Shown piece by piece: positions 42,639 to 51,485 of a stretch of DNA of 52,833 nucleotides. A program made the translations under genes and the position numbers. The notes beneath the pieces were generated by a model. The model was given only the letters and a program-made list of their open reading frames with translations, was not told where the DNA came from and did not search any database. The stretch is from NCBI GenBank assembly GCA_025055835.1, contig JANWWR010000132.1:1-52833 (forward strand). Reading direction: 5' to 3'. This stretch comes from Gemmatales bacterium (GTDB taxonomy: Bacteria > Planctomycetota > Planctomycetia > Gemmatales > HRBIN36). Position 1 is the stretch's first letter. Each line of letters starts with the position of its first letter.

Positions 42639-45600
42639 ATGAGACGCTGGCTGAAAGCGTGGGTGGGACTGGGGCTATGGGCTTGGCTTCTCTTCGGAGC
42701 AGCGGTGGGGCCGGCCACAGGTCAGGCCTTAAACCCCGACGAAGCCGCCGCCATGCTTCTGAACAGCGCCCGCCAAGCTTACAACGAAGGCAATCACGCC
42801 TTTGCTGCCGACCGCTTCCGCGAGTTCCTTAGTCGCTTCGGAAACCATAAGGACGCTGCCTCGGCCCGGTTCGGTCTGGCCCTCAGCCTGTTAGTTGGCC
42901 CCACGAAGCAGTATCAGGCGGCCCTCGAACCCCTGAATCAGCTGGCTGGGGTTCAGGACTTTGCGGACCGGCCCCTGGTCCTCCATTACCTGGGTTACGC
43001 GCATCGGGGTCTGGGATTGGAAGCCCTGGCCCAGGCCGCCGCCAAGCCGAACGAGGCCCCGCAACATCAGGCCACAGCCAAACAGCGATTCGAGCAGGCT
43101 GCCGGGTTTTTCGCTCAGGCGGTTCAGGCATTTGAAGCCCGAGCCAAGGCCCGGCCCCAGAACGATCCCAAGATTGTGGAGGATTGGGAGTGGTCGGCGC
43201 GCTGCCGCTGTGATCAGGCGGAAATGTTGCTCCGCGTCGGCAAGCCGAAGGAGGCCCAAGCCGCCGTCGAACCGTTTCTTGGTGATCCGATCTTCAGCAA
43301 GAGCCGCTACCTATCCCTGGCCCTGTACCATCATGGCCATGCGGCTTTTCTTCAAAAGGACTATGCCACGGCCATGCGGTCCCTGAGCTGCCTGGCCCCC
43401 TTCAATGAGCCGGTCATCGGGCTTCACGTCCGCTACCTTTTGGCCCGAACGCATCACCTCGCCGGGGAGAATCCCGAGGCTGTCAGTCACTACGAAGCCG
43501 TCTTGAACGGCCACGAAGAGCAGAAAAAGGCGGCGGCTCAGGCCTTGCAAAACCCGGCGACTTTCAAGGACAATCCGGACGAAAAGCTGCGTCTGGAGGC
43601 CCTGGTCCGGGACCCCCCGCCGGAACACGTGATTCGCTCAGTCTTCTATCTCGGAGTCCTCTTGAGCGAGTCAGGCCGATTCGCTGACGCTTCGACCCGG
43701 TTCAACGGCTTCGTCCAGCAATTTCCCAATCACTCATTGACCGAAGAAGCTCGTTTTCGGCTCGGAGTCTGTCAGGCACAGCTGAAGCAGTTCGCGGAAG
43801 CGACCAAAACCCTGCAACCGTTGGAAAATCACCCGATCCTCGCTGACCGGGTACTTTTCTGGCTGGCCCGAGCTCAGATCGGTTCCGCCGACCCGAATAA
43901 TGCCGGAGCCTACGATCAAGCCGTCCGTCAGGCCATTGACCGACTGCGTCGTGCCGCGGACCGAGCCAATCAGATAGCAGGCAGCGATCCCGAGGCCCGA
44001 CTCCGCCGCGGAGATTGTTTGATGGAGTTGGCGGACGCCCATCAGAAGATCAAGCAGTTCCGGGAAGCGGCGGCGGTGTATGCCCAGGTCGTGCAGGAAA
44101 AACCTGATCCAGAGCGGGCCGAAGAGGCGTTGCAACGCCAGGCTGCCGCCCTGCATCTGGCAGGACAGTATCGGGAATCGGAGGAAGTCTGTCAGCGATT
44201 CATGCAGACCTACCCGAAAAGTCCGCTGCTGGCCGACGTCGCCTTTCGTCATGCCGAAAATGCGTATCTCACCGCATTGGCAGCTGTCGAGAACCCCAAT
44301 CTGCCCAACCGGGACGCGGAGCTGAAACGCCTCTTCGCCGAAGCGGCCAAGCGGTACGAGACGATGCTGAGCAAATACCCGGAGTTTGCCCACGCCCATC
44401 TGGCCCGGCAGGGACTCGGTTCGTGTCTCCATCGACTGGGAGACTTTGAAAAGGCGATTGAGGTCCTCCAGGCAGTTCCCCCGGCGGAGCGGTCGGGACC
44501 GCTGAGCAGCATTTCCTACCTGTTGGCCGATTGCATTCTCCGCACCGTTCCTCAGCGTGCCGACGACGCCATCGCTGCTGGACGGATGCAGGAACAATTG
44601 TCCGAGGCCGCCAAGCTCCTGGAGGCTTACTTGGCCGTTGAGCCGAGCGGCCCTCATGCCCCCGATGCCTTGCTGAAACTTGGTCTGGCTCGACGTCAAA
44701 CCGCCGAACTGCTGGCCGAGCCACAGGAGCGGAATCAGACCCTTGCTGCTTCCCGTCAGTCCCTGGAAAAGCTCATCCAGCAGTTTCCTCAGCATCCGCT
44801 TTTTGCCCAGGCCGTTCTGGAAAGGGCGAAGGTGCTGGTCCGGCAGGGAGACGTATCCGGGGCGATTCAAGAGCTGAATCGCTTTCAAAACGATCCTCTG
44901 CGTTCGTCTCCGGTCGCACCAGTCGCCATGATCTATCTGGCGTCGCTGCATCGGGCGCAGAATCGTCCCGCCGAAGCGGTCAAAGTTCTTGAAACCGCTC
45001 GGCAGCAGCACGAGGGCACTCTGGCTGCCGATCCGAAGCGAATCGAGCTTGCCCTGGCCCTCCGGTATCATCATGGACTGGCCCTTCGGGAAGCGGGACG
45101 ACTGACCGATGCCCGCAATGTCTTCGGCAGCATCGCGAGAGACTTTGCCCAACGGCCCGAGGCGGCCGACGGCGCTTGGCGGTCGGGCCAATGTCGCCGG
45201 GAAGAGCTGCTGCAATCTCTCGAAGAGGTACGCAAGGTGCTCTCAAACGCCCAGGCCAAGCCGGAGGAGGTTACTGCCGCTCAGGCTAAGCGCGAGGAAG
45301 TGGCCCGGGGTCTGCGGGAACTGGTCCAGTATTTCCAGGACCAGGCCAATGCGGCGGCTCAGAAAAACCCCAAGGTGGAATCCCGCCTTCGGCTCCTCTA
45401 TGAGGCTGCCTGGACCTGCCGAACGCTCGGCGAATTGGAACACGAGGCCGCTCGGCGTAAGCTGCAAGAGGAAGCCCAGAAGAAGCGACAAGAGGAACTG
45501 GCCAAGGCGACACCTCCCGGTCAGCCCGTGCCTGCCGTGCGTCTTCCGGACTTACCGGCCTCCGCTGTTCCGCTCCAGCCTTTCGAGCAAAAAGCCCGAG

Positions 45601-46481
45601 AGTTTTACCAGGCCGTCATCGCCACGGATGCTGACGCACTTTTGGCCCAACATGCTCGCCTGGAACTGGCCGAATTGCACGCCTTGCGAAGCGAGCACAA
45701 TGCAGCCGTGCCTTTGCTGCGGGCCGCGCTTGAGAAGGAACCGCCTCCGGACTTGGCCGACCGAATCCGGCTGCGGCTTGGTTCGTGTCTATTGGCTGGC
45801 AATGACCTCCGGGGAGCCTTCGCCCAGTTTGACGCCGTGGTCCAGGGGCAACGCCAACCCGCCGCTGCTGACGCTCGCTGTCGGGCCGCCGAGTGCCTCC
45901 TGCAACTGGCCCAGCAAGACGTTCCGGACGCCGCCAAGCAGGCGATCCAGTATTTGACACCCTTCCGCGATCAGCAACCGTTCCAGAATGTGCCGGGAGT
46001 CAGCGACCGCGGCCTGCTTCGCCTTGGTCATGCCTTGACTCATGCCGGTCAATGGGACCAGGCCCGTCAGGCCTTCGAAATCCTTCTGCAACGCTTTCCG
46101 AACAGTCCGTTTGCTCCCGAAGCCCGCTATGGCATCGGCTGGTGCTGGCAGAACCAGAAACAATACGATCAGGCCGTGCAGAGCTATGCCCAGGTCGTGC
46201 AGATGACAACGACCGAAGTTGCCGCCCGTTCCCAGCTTCAGATGGGGCTGTGCCGGCTGGAACAAAAACGGCTCCCTGAAGCCGCCAACGCCCTGCTCGT
46301 TGTGCCGTTCACTTACGACTATCCCGATCTAAGTGCCTTGGCCCTGTGCGAGGCGTCCCGCGTATTCGCCGAAATGAAGCAGCCCCAGCAAGCCGCCCGA
46401 CTCCTGGAACGCGTCATCAAGGATCATCCGCAAAGTCCTTGGGCCGAGGTCGCTCGGCAACGGTTGGCGGAATTGCGTTAA
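42639..46481 (+). CDS. Large exported TPR-repeat protein
   Basis: A 1280-residue protein with a signal peptide (RRWLKAWVGLGLWAWLLFG, about residues 2-29). The mature part is built from TPR-like helical pairs over nearly its whole length, for example AYNEGNHAFAADRFREFLSR, ESGRFADASTRFNGFVQQFP, QYRESEEVCQRFMQTYPKSP and QWDQARQAFEILLQRFPNSP. The spacing and the repeated FPN/YPKSP turns are like those of YbgF/BamD-type envelope repeats. A charged helical, coiled-coil-prone stretch lies near residues 890-960. No catalytic domain is seen, so it is probably a scaffold. GAGGA at 42628-42632 sets the ATG. It is the first gene of the six-gene exported run; the next starts 49 bases later. Confidence 0.87.
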   Translation: MRRWLKAWVGLGLWAWLLFGAAVGPATGQALNPDEAAAMLLNSARQAYNEGNHAFAADRFREFLSRFGNHKDAASARFGLALSLLVGPTKQYQAALEPLNQLAGVQDFADRPLVLHYLGYAHRGLGLEALAQAAAKPNEAPQHQATAKQRFEQAAGFFAQAVQAFEARAKARPQNDPKIVEDWEWSARCRCDQAEMLLRVGKPKEAQAAVEPFLGDPIFSKSRYLSLALYHHGHAAFLQKDYATAMRSLSCLAPFNEPVIGLHVRYLLARTHHLAGENPEAVSHYEAVLNGHEEQKKAAAQALQNPATFKDNPDEKLRLEALVRDPPPEHVIRSVFYLGVLLSESGRFADASTRFNGFVQQFPNHSLTEEARFRLGVCQAQLKQFAEATKTLQPLENHPILADRVLFWLARAQIGSADPNNAGAYDQAVRQAIDRLRRAADRANQIAGSDPEARLRRGDCLMELADAHQKIKQFREAAAVYAQVVQEKPDPERAEEALQRQAAALHLAGQYRESEEVCQRFMQTYPKSPLLADVAFRHAENAYLTALAAVENPNLPNRDAELKRLFAEAAKRYETMLSKYPEFAHAHLARQGLGSCLHRLGDFEKAIEVLQAVPPAERSGPLSSISYLLADCILRTVPQRADDAIAAGRMQEQLSEAAKLLEAYLAVEPSGPHAPDALLKLGLARRQTAELLAEPQERNQTLAASRQSLEKLIQQFPQHPLFAQAVLERAKVLVRQGDVSGAIQELNRFQNDPLRSSPVAPVAMIYLASLHRAQNRPAEAVKVLETARQQHEGTLAADPKRIELALALRYHHGLALREAGRLTDARNVFGSIARDFAQRPEAADGAWRSGQCRREELLQSLEEVRKVLSNAQAKPEEVTAAQAKREEVARGLRELVQYFQDQANAAAQKNPKVESRLRLLYEAAWTCRTLGELEHEAARRKLQEEAQKKRQEELAKATPPGQPVPAVRLPDLPASAVPLQPFEQKAREFYQAVIATDADALLAQHARLELAELHALRSEHNAAVPLLRAALEKEPPPDLADRIRLRLGSCLLAGNDLRGAFAQFDAVVQGQRQPAAADARCRAAECLLQLAQQDVPDAAKQAIQYLTPFRDQQPFQNVPGVSDRGLLRLGHALTHAGQWDQARQAFEILLQRFPNSPFAPEARYGIGWCWQNQKQYDQAVQSYAQVVQMTTTEVAARSQLQMGLCRLEQKRLPEAANALLVVPFTYDYPDLSALALCEASRVFAEMKQPQQAARLLERVIKDHPQSPWAEVARQRLAELR

Positions 46482-46530
46482 AGCGTCTGGTTGGCCCTGC
46501 CCGCGAAACGCTACATGCGAGGACGGAACC

Positions 46531-48744
46531 ATGTCACGTCTGGGAAAACCTCTGCCGACCCTGCTCGCCGTGACGGGCGCGCTGCTGATCGGCTTGGTTC
46601 TTTCGTGGCCGGCCCGGGGCTACGTCGAGGCTCCCATGTCTCTCGGGGCGGTCATCGCCCAGTCCACCAACATCTTGACGATGCGGGTCGAGAAGGTGGA
46701 CAAGGAACGCAACCTCATCATTTTCCGCAAAGTGAAAGACCTCAAAGGAGTCCATCCCACCGACGTTATCAAACACAACATCGGTCGGGGCGGGTTCCAT
46801 CCGCGGGAATGGCAATTCATCATGGAATGGGCCGAGCCGGGAAGGCTCGCCGTCTTCTGCCACAACGGCGGAGCCAGCGAGACGTGCATCACGAATTATT
46901 GGTATCAAGCCTACGCCGGCGGCGAGTGGTGGAACATGAGCCACGGCGAACCGTACCTGCTTCGCAGCTTTGCCGGCCAGCCGGAAAAGCTGGCTTCCGC
47001 TGTCGAGGCCATCCTGGCCGGTCAGGAAGTGGTTGTGCCCTGCATGGTGGATGGCGACAAAAATGCGCTGCAACTGCGGAATGCCAAGATTCAGAGGCTC
47101 CGCGCCAGCCTCAAATTGCAGGACTATAACCCGAAGCGCGATTTCGTCGGCTGGGGCGGTGAGGATTTTCGCCAACTGGCAGGCATGCCTGGCTTCACGC
47201 ATCTGGCCCAGATCGGGCGGGTCGATCCCGAGGCCCTCGGCGTCAGCGCCGCGGACTTCGACGGCGACAGGAAAATGGACTTGTGCCTGTTTGGAACGAC
47301 CCGGGTCATGTTGTTGCAAAACGCCGGTTCGTCGTTCAATGAGATTTCGTTGCCCCATGTCGGCGGCGCTCGTGCCGCCTGCTGGGCTGACTTTGACGGC
47401 GACGGCAAGCCTGACCTGTTCCTTGCCGCCCCGTCGGGTCCGAAGCTGCTCCACAATCGCGGCAACGGCACTTTCGCTGACATGTCCTCGGCTCTGCCTC
47501 GGGAAGCGTATTACAACTTGACGGCCGCCGTCTGGACGGACGCCGACGGCGACGGCAAACCCGATCTTTTGCTGGCCAATGGACATCTCGGCCTTCGGCT
47601 TTATCGCAACCTGGGGAAGGCGGAGGCAGTTTCCGATCCCGTTCGCTTCACCAAGTGGAAGCTGATCGGGCCGTTCGACAATTCCGGCCAGCGCGGTTTC
47701 GACACGGCCTATCCTCCGGAAAAAGAGATCGACTTCGCCAAGCAGTACGACGGCAAAGGCGGCAAGGTCGCCTGGCGGGACGTGGAGTTTGCGGATGGCG
47801 TCGCCAACAACCTCGCCATCTTCGGCGGAAACCTGAACAACGACGCCGTGGTTTACCTGCATCGGGAAATCGAGGCCAAGGCTGCCGTGGAATTGCCCGT
47901 GGCCTTCGGCAGCGATGACACGCTGACCGTCTGGCTCAATGGCGAAAAACTCATTGCGGAGAACGTCTATCGCGCTTTGACCGTGGACCAGACCAAGGCT
48001 GTCCTCAAACTCAGACCTGGCAAGAACAGCCTGTTGGTAAAGGTCTGCCAAGGAGGGGGAGATTGGGCGTTTTCGTTCAGCGCCCAGATGCCGAAGGTGG
48101 TTTTGCCGCAGTTGTTCGAAGACGTCAGTTCCCGGTGGAACCTCGGGCCGACGGGACCGCTTGGTCTGAAAAAGCAGCCGTTCCTGCTGGCTGCGGACCT
48201 CAACGGCGACAAGCGAGTTGACTGCATCTATGGCAGTCAGGTGCTTTTGAACACGGCCAGAGGATTTGTCGAGCTTCAACAATCCGGTCTGTTCTTCGAT
48301 GGCCAAGCCGGCCTCCCGGTGCTGGCGGATTTCGACGGAGGTGGCCGGCCCGATCTCCTCGTGCCGCAGCTAAACGGTTGCCGCCTGTTTCTGAACGACG
48401 GCACAGGCCGGTTCCGCGACGCCACCCGGCAAAGCGGCGATCTTGCCACCCTGAGCGGTCAAGCCGTTTCCGCTGCGTCTGCCGACTTCGACGGGAATGG
48501 AACCCCCGATTTGCTGGTTGCTTGTCTGCGGGGTCCGAATCGCCTTTTCCTCAATCAAGGCAAAGGCCGATTCACGGAAGCCACTGAATCCTTTGGCCTG
48601 CATCAACGCATCTTCAACAGTCGAGCCATTCTGGCTGTTGATCTGAACGGCGACAGCGTGTTAGACGTGGTCTTCAATAACGAGGGCCAGGAGGCGACGA
48701 TCCTGCTGGGCAAGCCACGACAACTCGCCCATGGAGGGAATTGA
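46531..48744 (+). CDS. Exported FG-GAP/VCBS repeat protein with unique N-terminal domain
   Basis: A 737-residue protein with a signal peptide (PLPTLLAVTGALLIGLVLSW). The first domain (about 30-235; SLGAVIAQSTNILTMRVEKV, then WQFIMEWAEPGRLAVFCHNG) is unknown to me. Seven Asp-rich calcium-binding-type motifs then follow in two groups: DFDGDRKMDL, DFDGDGKPDL, DADGDGKPDL, later DLNGDKRVDC, DFDGGGRPDL, DFDGNGTPDL and DLNGDSVLDV. Between the groups lies a beta-sandwich with LPVAFGSDDTLTVWLNGEKL, resembling galactose-binding-like domains. It would form a calcium-stabilised propeller at the cell surface. It is second in the run; its stop is two bases before the next GTG start. Confidence 0.88.
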   Translation: MSRLGKPLPTLLAVTGALLIGLVLSWPARGYVEAPMSLGAVIAQSTNILTMRVEKVDKERNLIIFRKVKDLKGVHPTDVIKHNIGRGGFHPREWQFIMEWAEPGRLAVFCHNGGASETCITNYWYQAYAGGEWWNMSHGEPYLLRSFAGQPEKLASAVEAILAGQEVVVPCMVDGDKNALQLRNAKIQRLRASLKLQDYNPKRDFVGWGGEDFRQLAGMPGFTHLAQIGRVDPEALGVSAADFDGDRKMDLCLFGTTRVMLLQNAGSSFNEISLPHVGGARAACWADFDGDGKPDLFLAAPSGPKLLHNRGNGTFADMSSALPREAYYNLTAAVWTDADGDGKPDLLLANGHLGLRLYRNLGKAEAVSDPVRFTKWKLIGPFDNSGQRGFDTAYPPEKEIDFAKQYDGKGGKVAWRDVEFADGVANNLAIFGGNLNNDAVVYLHREIEAKAAVELPVAFGSDDTLTVWLNGEKLIAENVYRALTVDQTKAVLKLRPGKNSLLVKVCQGGGDWAFSFSAQMPKVVLPQLFEDVSSRWNLGPTGPLGLKKQPFLLAADLNGDKRVDCIYGSQVLLNTARGFVELQQSGLFFDGQAGLPVLADFDGGGRPDLLVPQLNGCRLFLNDGTGRFRDATRQSGDLATLSGQAVSAASADFDGNGTPDLLVACLRGPNRLFLNQGKGRFTEATESFGLHQRIFNSRAILAVDLNGDSVLDVVFNNEGQEATILLGKPRQLAHGGN

Positions 48745-48746
48745 AC

Positions 48747-50174
48747 GTGCGAGCCTGGAACAGACCGGCATCGGCAATCTTGTTCATGATCTTGGTTTCC
48801 TGGTCCGTCGCCACGGCGCAGGACTGGCCGACGCACCGCGGCAATCCGCAGCGAACGGGAAACGTGGACGGCAAAGCCGGTCCCCGTCAGCCGCGGGTCC
48901 TGTGGGTTCATCGCTCCGGGGAGCAATTCGTCGCTTCGCCGGTGGTCGGTTCTCGGCATCTGTATCTGGCTGGGCTGGGAGCGTTCAACAGCGCCGCCCT
49001 TCACGCCTTCCGATTGGAAGCGAAGTCGCCTGACCAGCAAATTGCCTGGAGCAAGCGGACGCCGGTGCTCAAGCTCCCCGTCGTCAGCTCACCGGCAGTC
49101 GTCGGAGGCCGACTGGTCTTCGGCGACGGCATGCACCAGACCGACGGAGCGATTCTACATTGTCTGCGGGAAGACGACGGCCTGAGGGTCTGGCAACTGC
49201 CGATGCCCGGACGGCTCGTGCATCTGGAAGGCTCTCCGACCATTGTCGGCGACCGCATCTTCATGACCGGAGGAAACGCCGGTGTGTTCTGTGTTGCCCT
49301 GGACCGGGTCGTCCTGGAAGGCAAGGAGATGAACGCTGCGGAGGTGCAGACCATTCTTGACCGTCGCTGGAAGGAACTGCTGGCCCGCTACGAGGAGGAG
49401 AAAAAGAAGGACCCCGATTTCGCCGTGCCTCCGAACGAAGACCAGCTGCCCAAGCCGACGCCCAAGCTGTTGTGGCAGAAAGGCAAAGACCGGTGGCATG
49501 TCGACGCCTCGCTGGCTGTCGTGAATGGTCGCGTTTTCGTGGCCTCGTCTTATCTGGATGACGAGAAGATCGGCGAACGCAAGCTGCTTTGTCTTCAGGC
49601 AGATGACGGAAGTCTCCTGTGGCAGCAGCCGCTGCGTCTGAATCCCTGGGCGGGTCCGACAGTTGTTGATGACTTGATCCTCGTCGGTTCAAGCAGCATT
49701 CGCTTTGATCCGAAGTTGATTCCCAATGGCAAGGGTGAAGTCGCAGCCTACGAAGTGGCGTCCGGCAAGTTGCGCTGGCAGCGGGACGTGCCCGGCGGTG
49801 TCGTGTCGCCGATTGCGTGCAGTAAAGGACTGGCGATTTTCACGGCGACCGACGGTCAGGTGCGGGCCTGGGACGTCGCAACGGGCCAGGAGCGCTGGTC
49901 GCAGGCTGGCCGAGGTCCCTTCTTCGCCGGTCCTGCTGTGGCCGGTGATGTCGTGTACGCCGCCGATTTGAAAGGTGTGGTTCATGCCTTTGAACTGGCG
50001 ACCGGCAAACTGCTGTGGATGCTTGATTTCGCCAAGGATTCCGCCGTCAAAGCCCCCGGCATGGTGTACGGCTCACCCATTGTGCATCAGGGGCGACTTT
50101 ATCTGGCCACCTGCAATCTCGAAGGTGAACACGCCCGACAACCAGCAGTGATCGTTTGCATCGGCGAGAAGTAG
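48747..50174 (+). CDS. Exported PQQ-type beta-propeller protein with helical insert
   Basis: A 475-residue exported protein. The signal peptide (WNRPASAILFMILVSWSVAT) leads into DWPTHRGNPQRTGNVDG. Blade motifs recur: REDDGLRVWQLP, ADDGSLLWQQPL, VASGKLRWQRDVPGG, VATGQERWSQAGRG and LATGKLLWML. Between blades (about residues 185-250) is a charged helical insert containing LDRRWKELLARYEEEKKKDP. GTG 48747 is the start, with GGAGGG at 48733-48738 eight bases before; TTG 48741 would be too close to it. It follows the FG-GAP gene by two bases and precedes the thioredoxin-fold-like gene by 26. Confidence 0.9.
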   Translation: MRAWNRPASAILFMILVSWSVATAQDWPTHRGNPQRTGNVDGKAGPRQPRVLWVHRSGEQFVASPVVGSRHLYLAGLGAFNSAALHAFRLEAKSPDQQIAWSKRTPVLKLPVVSSPAVVGGRLVFGDGMHQTDGAILHCLREDDGLRVWQLPMPGRLVHLEGSPTIVGDRIFMTGGNAGVFCVALDRVVLEGKEMNAAEVQTILDRRWKELLARYEEEKKKDPDFAVPPNEDQLPKPTPKLLWQKGKDRWHVDASLAVVNGRVFVASSYLDDEKIGERKLLCLQADDGSLLWQQPLRLNPWAGPTVVDDLILVGSSSIRFDPKLIPNGKGEVAAYEVASGKLRWQRDVPGGVVSPIACSKGLAIFTATDGQVRAWDVATGQERWSQAGRGPFFAGPAVAGDVVYAADLKGVVHAFELATGKLLWMLDFAKDSAVKAPGMVYGSPIVHQGRLYLATCNLEGEHARQPAVIVCIGEK

Positions 50175-50200
50175 CTGGCCTTTTGATGGGAGATGATTCC

Positions 50201-50788
50201 GTGACACGATCTGCACGGCCTCTAAGCAAAATGGTTCTGAGTTTGGTCGCCATGCTCGCAGTCTTCAGCGGGGCTTATGCCGACGTGCAATCCGGACCGG
50301 CCAAAGACGCCAAGCCCCCGGAACTAAGGGTCGTTGCCGTCACCGGCGTGATCGAGGACAAAGAGCTGGACTACACCGCTCACCGCGGCGACAAGCCCAC
50401 GGTCTATGTTTTCGTGAAATCCAAGGAAGGCCGCATTCCCGAGGCCGGTCGTCCGGCCGGGCGGTTCCTCAAGGAACTCGACAAGGCCGTTAAAGATCTG
50501 GGCGGCGATGCCTACGTCGTCGCCGTCTGGCTGACCGATACTGCCGAGGAAACCAGACAGTATCTGCCCTTGGTCCAGACTTCGCTCCAGTTTGCAGCCA
50601 CCGCTCTGACCTACTTTCCTGGCGACAAGACGGGACCGAAAGACTGGGGAATCAACGACGATGCCAACGTCACTGTCGTCATCGCCGCCAAGGGCAAAGT
50701 CGTCGAATCGTTCGGCTATTTGTCCATCAACGAAACCGATGTGCCCAAGATCGTGGAAATCGTCAAGAAAACCATCGAAGGATCGTGA
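50201..50788 (+). CDS. Exported thioredoxin-fold-like protein without cysteines
   Basis: A 195-residue protein with an export signal (KMVLSLVAMLAVFSGAYADV, about residues 10-29). The core alternates strands and helices in a thioredoxin-like order: KPTVYVFVKSKEG, then FLKELDKAVKDLGGDAYVVA, then ALTYFPGDKTGPKDWGINDD, then NVTVVIAAKGKVVESFGY. No Cys occurs at all, so it cannot be a redox-active thioredoxin; a binding or structural role is more likely. GTG 50201 is chosen because GGGAG at 50188-50192 is eight bases upstream; ATG 50186 in the same frame lies over that site. It follows the PQQ gene in the same unit. Confidence 0.68.
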   Translation: MTRSARPLSKMVLSLVAMLAVFSGAYADVQSGPAKDAKPPELRVVAVTGVIEDKELDYTAHRGDKPTVYVFVKSKEGRIPEAGRPAGRFLKELDKAVKDLGGDAYVVAVWLTDTAEETRQYLPLVQTSLQFAATALTYFPGDKTGPKDWGINDDANVTVVIAAKGKVVESFGYLSINETDVPKIVEIVKKTIEGS

Positions 50789-50806
50789 GCCAGGAAGGAG
50801 GATGCG

Positions 50807-51481
50807 ATGCGCTGGCTTCTGACCGTCGTGTGTTTCATCGGCTTTGGGCTCGGGGCGACAGCCCAGGAAAAACCGCCGTCGATGATCGTGGACAAGGAAC
50901 GCAAGACCATCACCATCACCTGTACGGTCGCGCCCCGAAAGCTGCCAAACCTCGACCAGATTTACCCCATCGAGGTCATCGCCACCTATCCTGCTCCCCA
51001 AGGCCAGAAGGCCCATGAGACGGTGGTCTGTTTCACCGGCGTGAAGCCTAGCGACGTTCACAAGGCCCTGGAATCGCTCGGACTCAAGCCGGGCAAACCG
51101 GCGCGGGGCGAAGGAGCCAGGGCATCCGGTCCCGAGGTGTCGCTGAGTCTCCTGCTTCCTACCGCCGATGGGTCAACGAAGGAGGTGCCTATTGAAAAGA
51201 CCCTGGTGGACCGCAAGACCGGCAAACCGCTGCCGCCCCTCAAGTGGCACTTCACTGGCTCTGTGATGAAGCAGCCCGACCCGGAAAAGCCCGACATGGT
51301 CTACGGAGCCGACTTCACCGGCACTTTGATCGCCATCTTCCCCGTGACCGACGAGGTCGTCATCCAGAGCCAACTGACCATGAAGGAAGAACCGCTCATC
51401 AAGCTCGAAGTGAATCGCAGCGGAGAGAATGCCGTGCCTTCGGAAGGCACGCCAGTGAAACTCGTCATCAAGGTGAAGTAA
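50807..51481 (+). CDS. Exported YdjY-like domain protein
   Basis: A 224-residue protein with a signal peptide (RWLLTVVCFIGFGLGATAQ, residues 2-20). The mature part resembles the YdjY domain seen in some planctomycete proteins: DKERKTITITCTVAPRKLPN, then YPIEVIATYPAPQGQKAHET, then KPSDVHKALESLGLKPGKPA and KWHFTGSVM. No metal-cluster motif is clear and the role is unknown. AAGGAGG sits about six bases before the ATG. It is 18 bases from the gene before and four from the lipoprotein gene after. Confidence 0.72.
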   Translation: MRWLLTVVCFIGFGLGATAQEKPPSMIVDKERKTITITCTVAPRKLPNLDQIYPIEVIATYPAPQGQKAHETVVCFTGVKPSDVHKALESLGLKPGKPARGEGARASGPEVSLSLLLPTADGSTKEVPIEKTLVDRKTGKPLPPLKWHFTGSVMKQPDPEKPDMVYGADFTGTLIAIFPVTDEVVIQSQLTMKEEPLIKLEVNRSGENAVPSEGTPVKLVIKVK

Positions 51482-51485
51482 AGCC

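Noticed and set aside
43734..45215. A 493-codon minus-strand frame opposite the TPR gene
   Set aside because: The plus strand encodes clear TPR repeats; the antisense looks random.
46534..48306. A 590-codon minus-strand frame opposite the FG-GAP gene
   Set aside because: The plus strand encodes the Asp-rich repeats and an export signal; the antisense has no domain.
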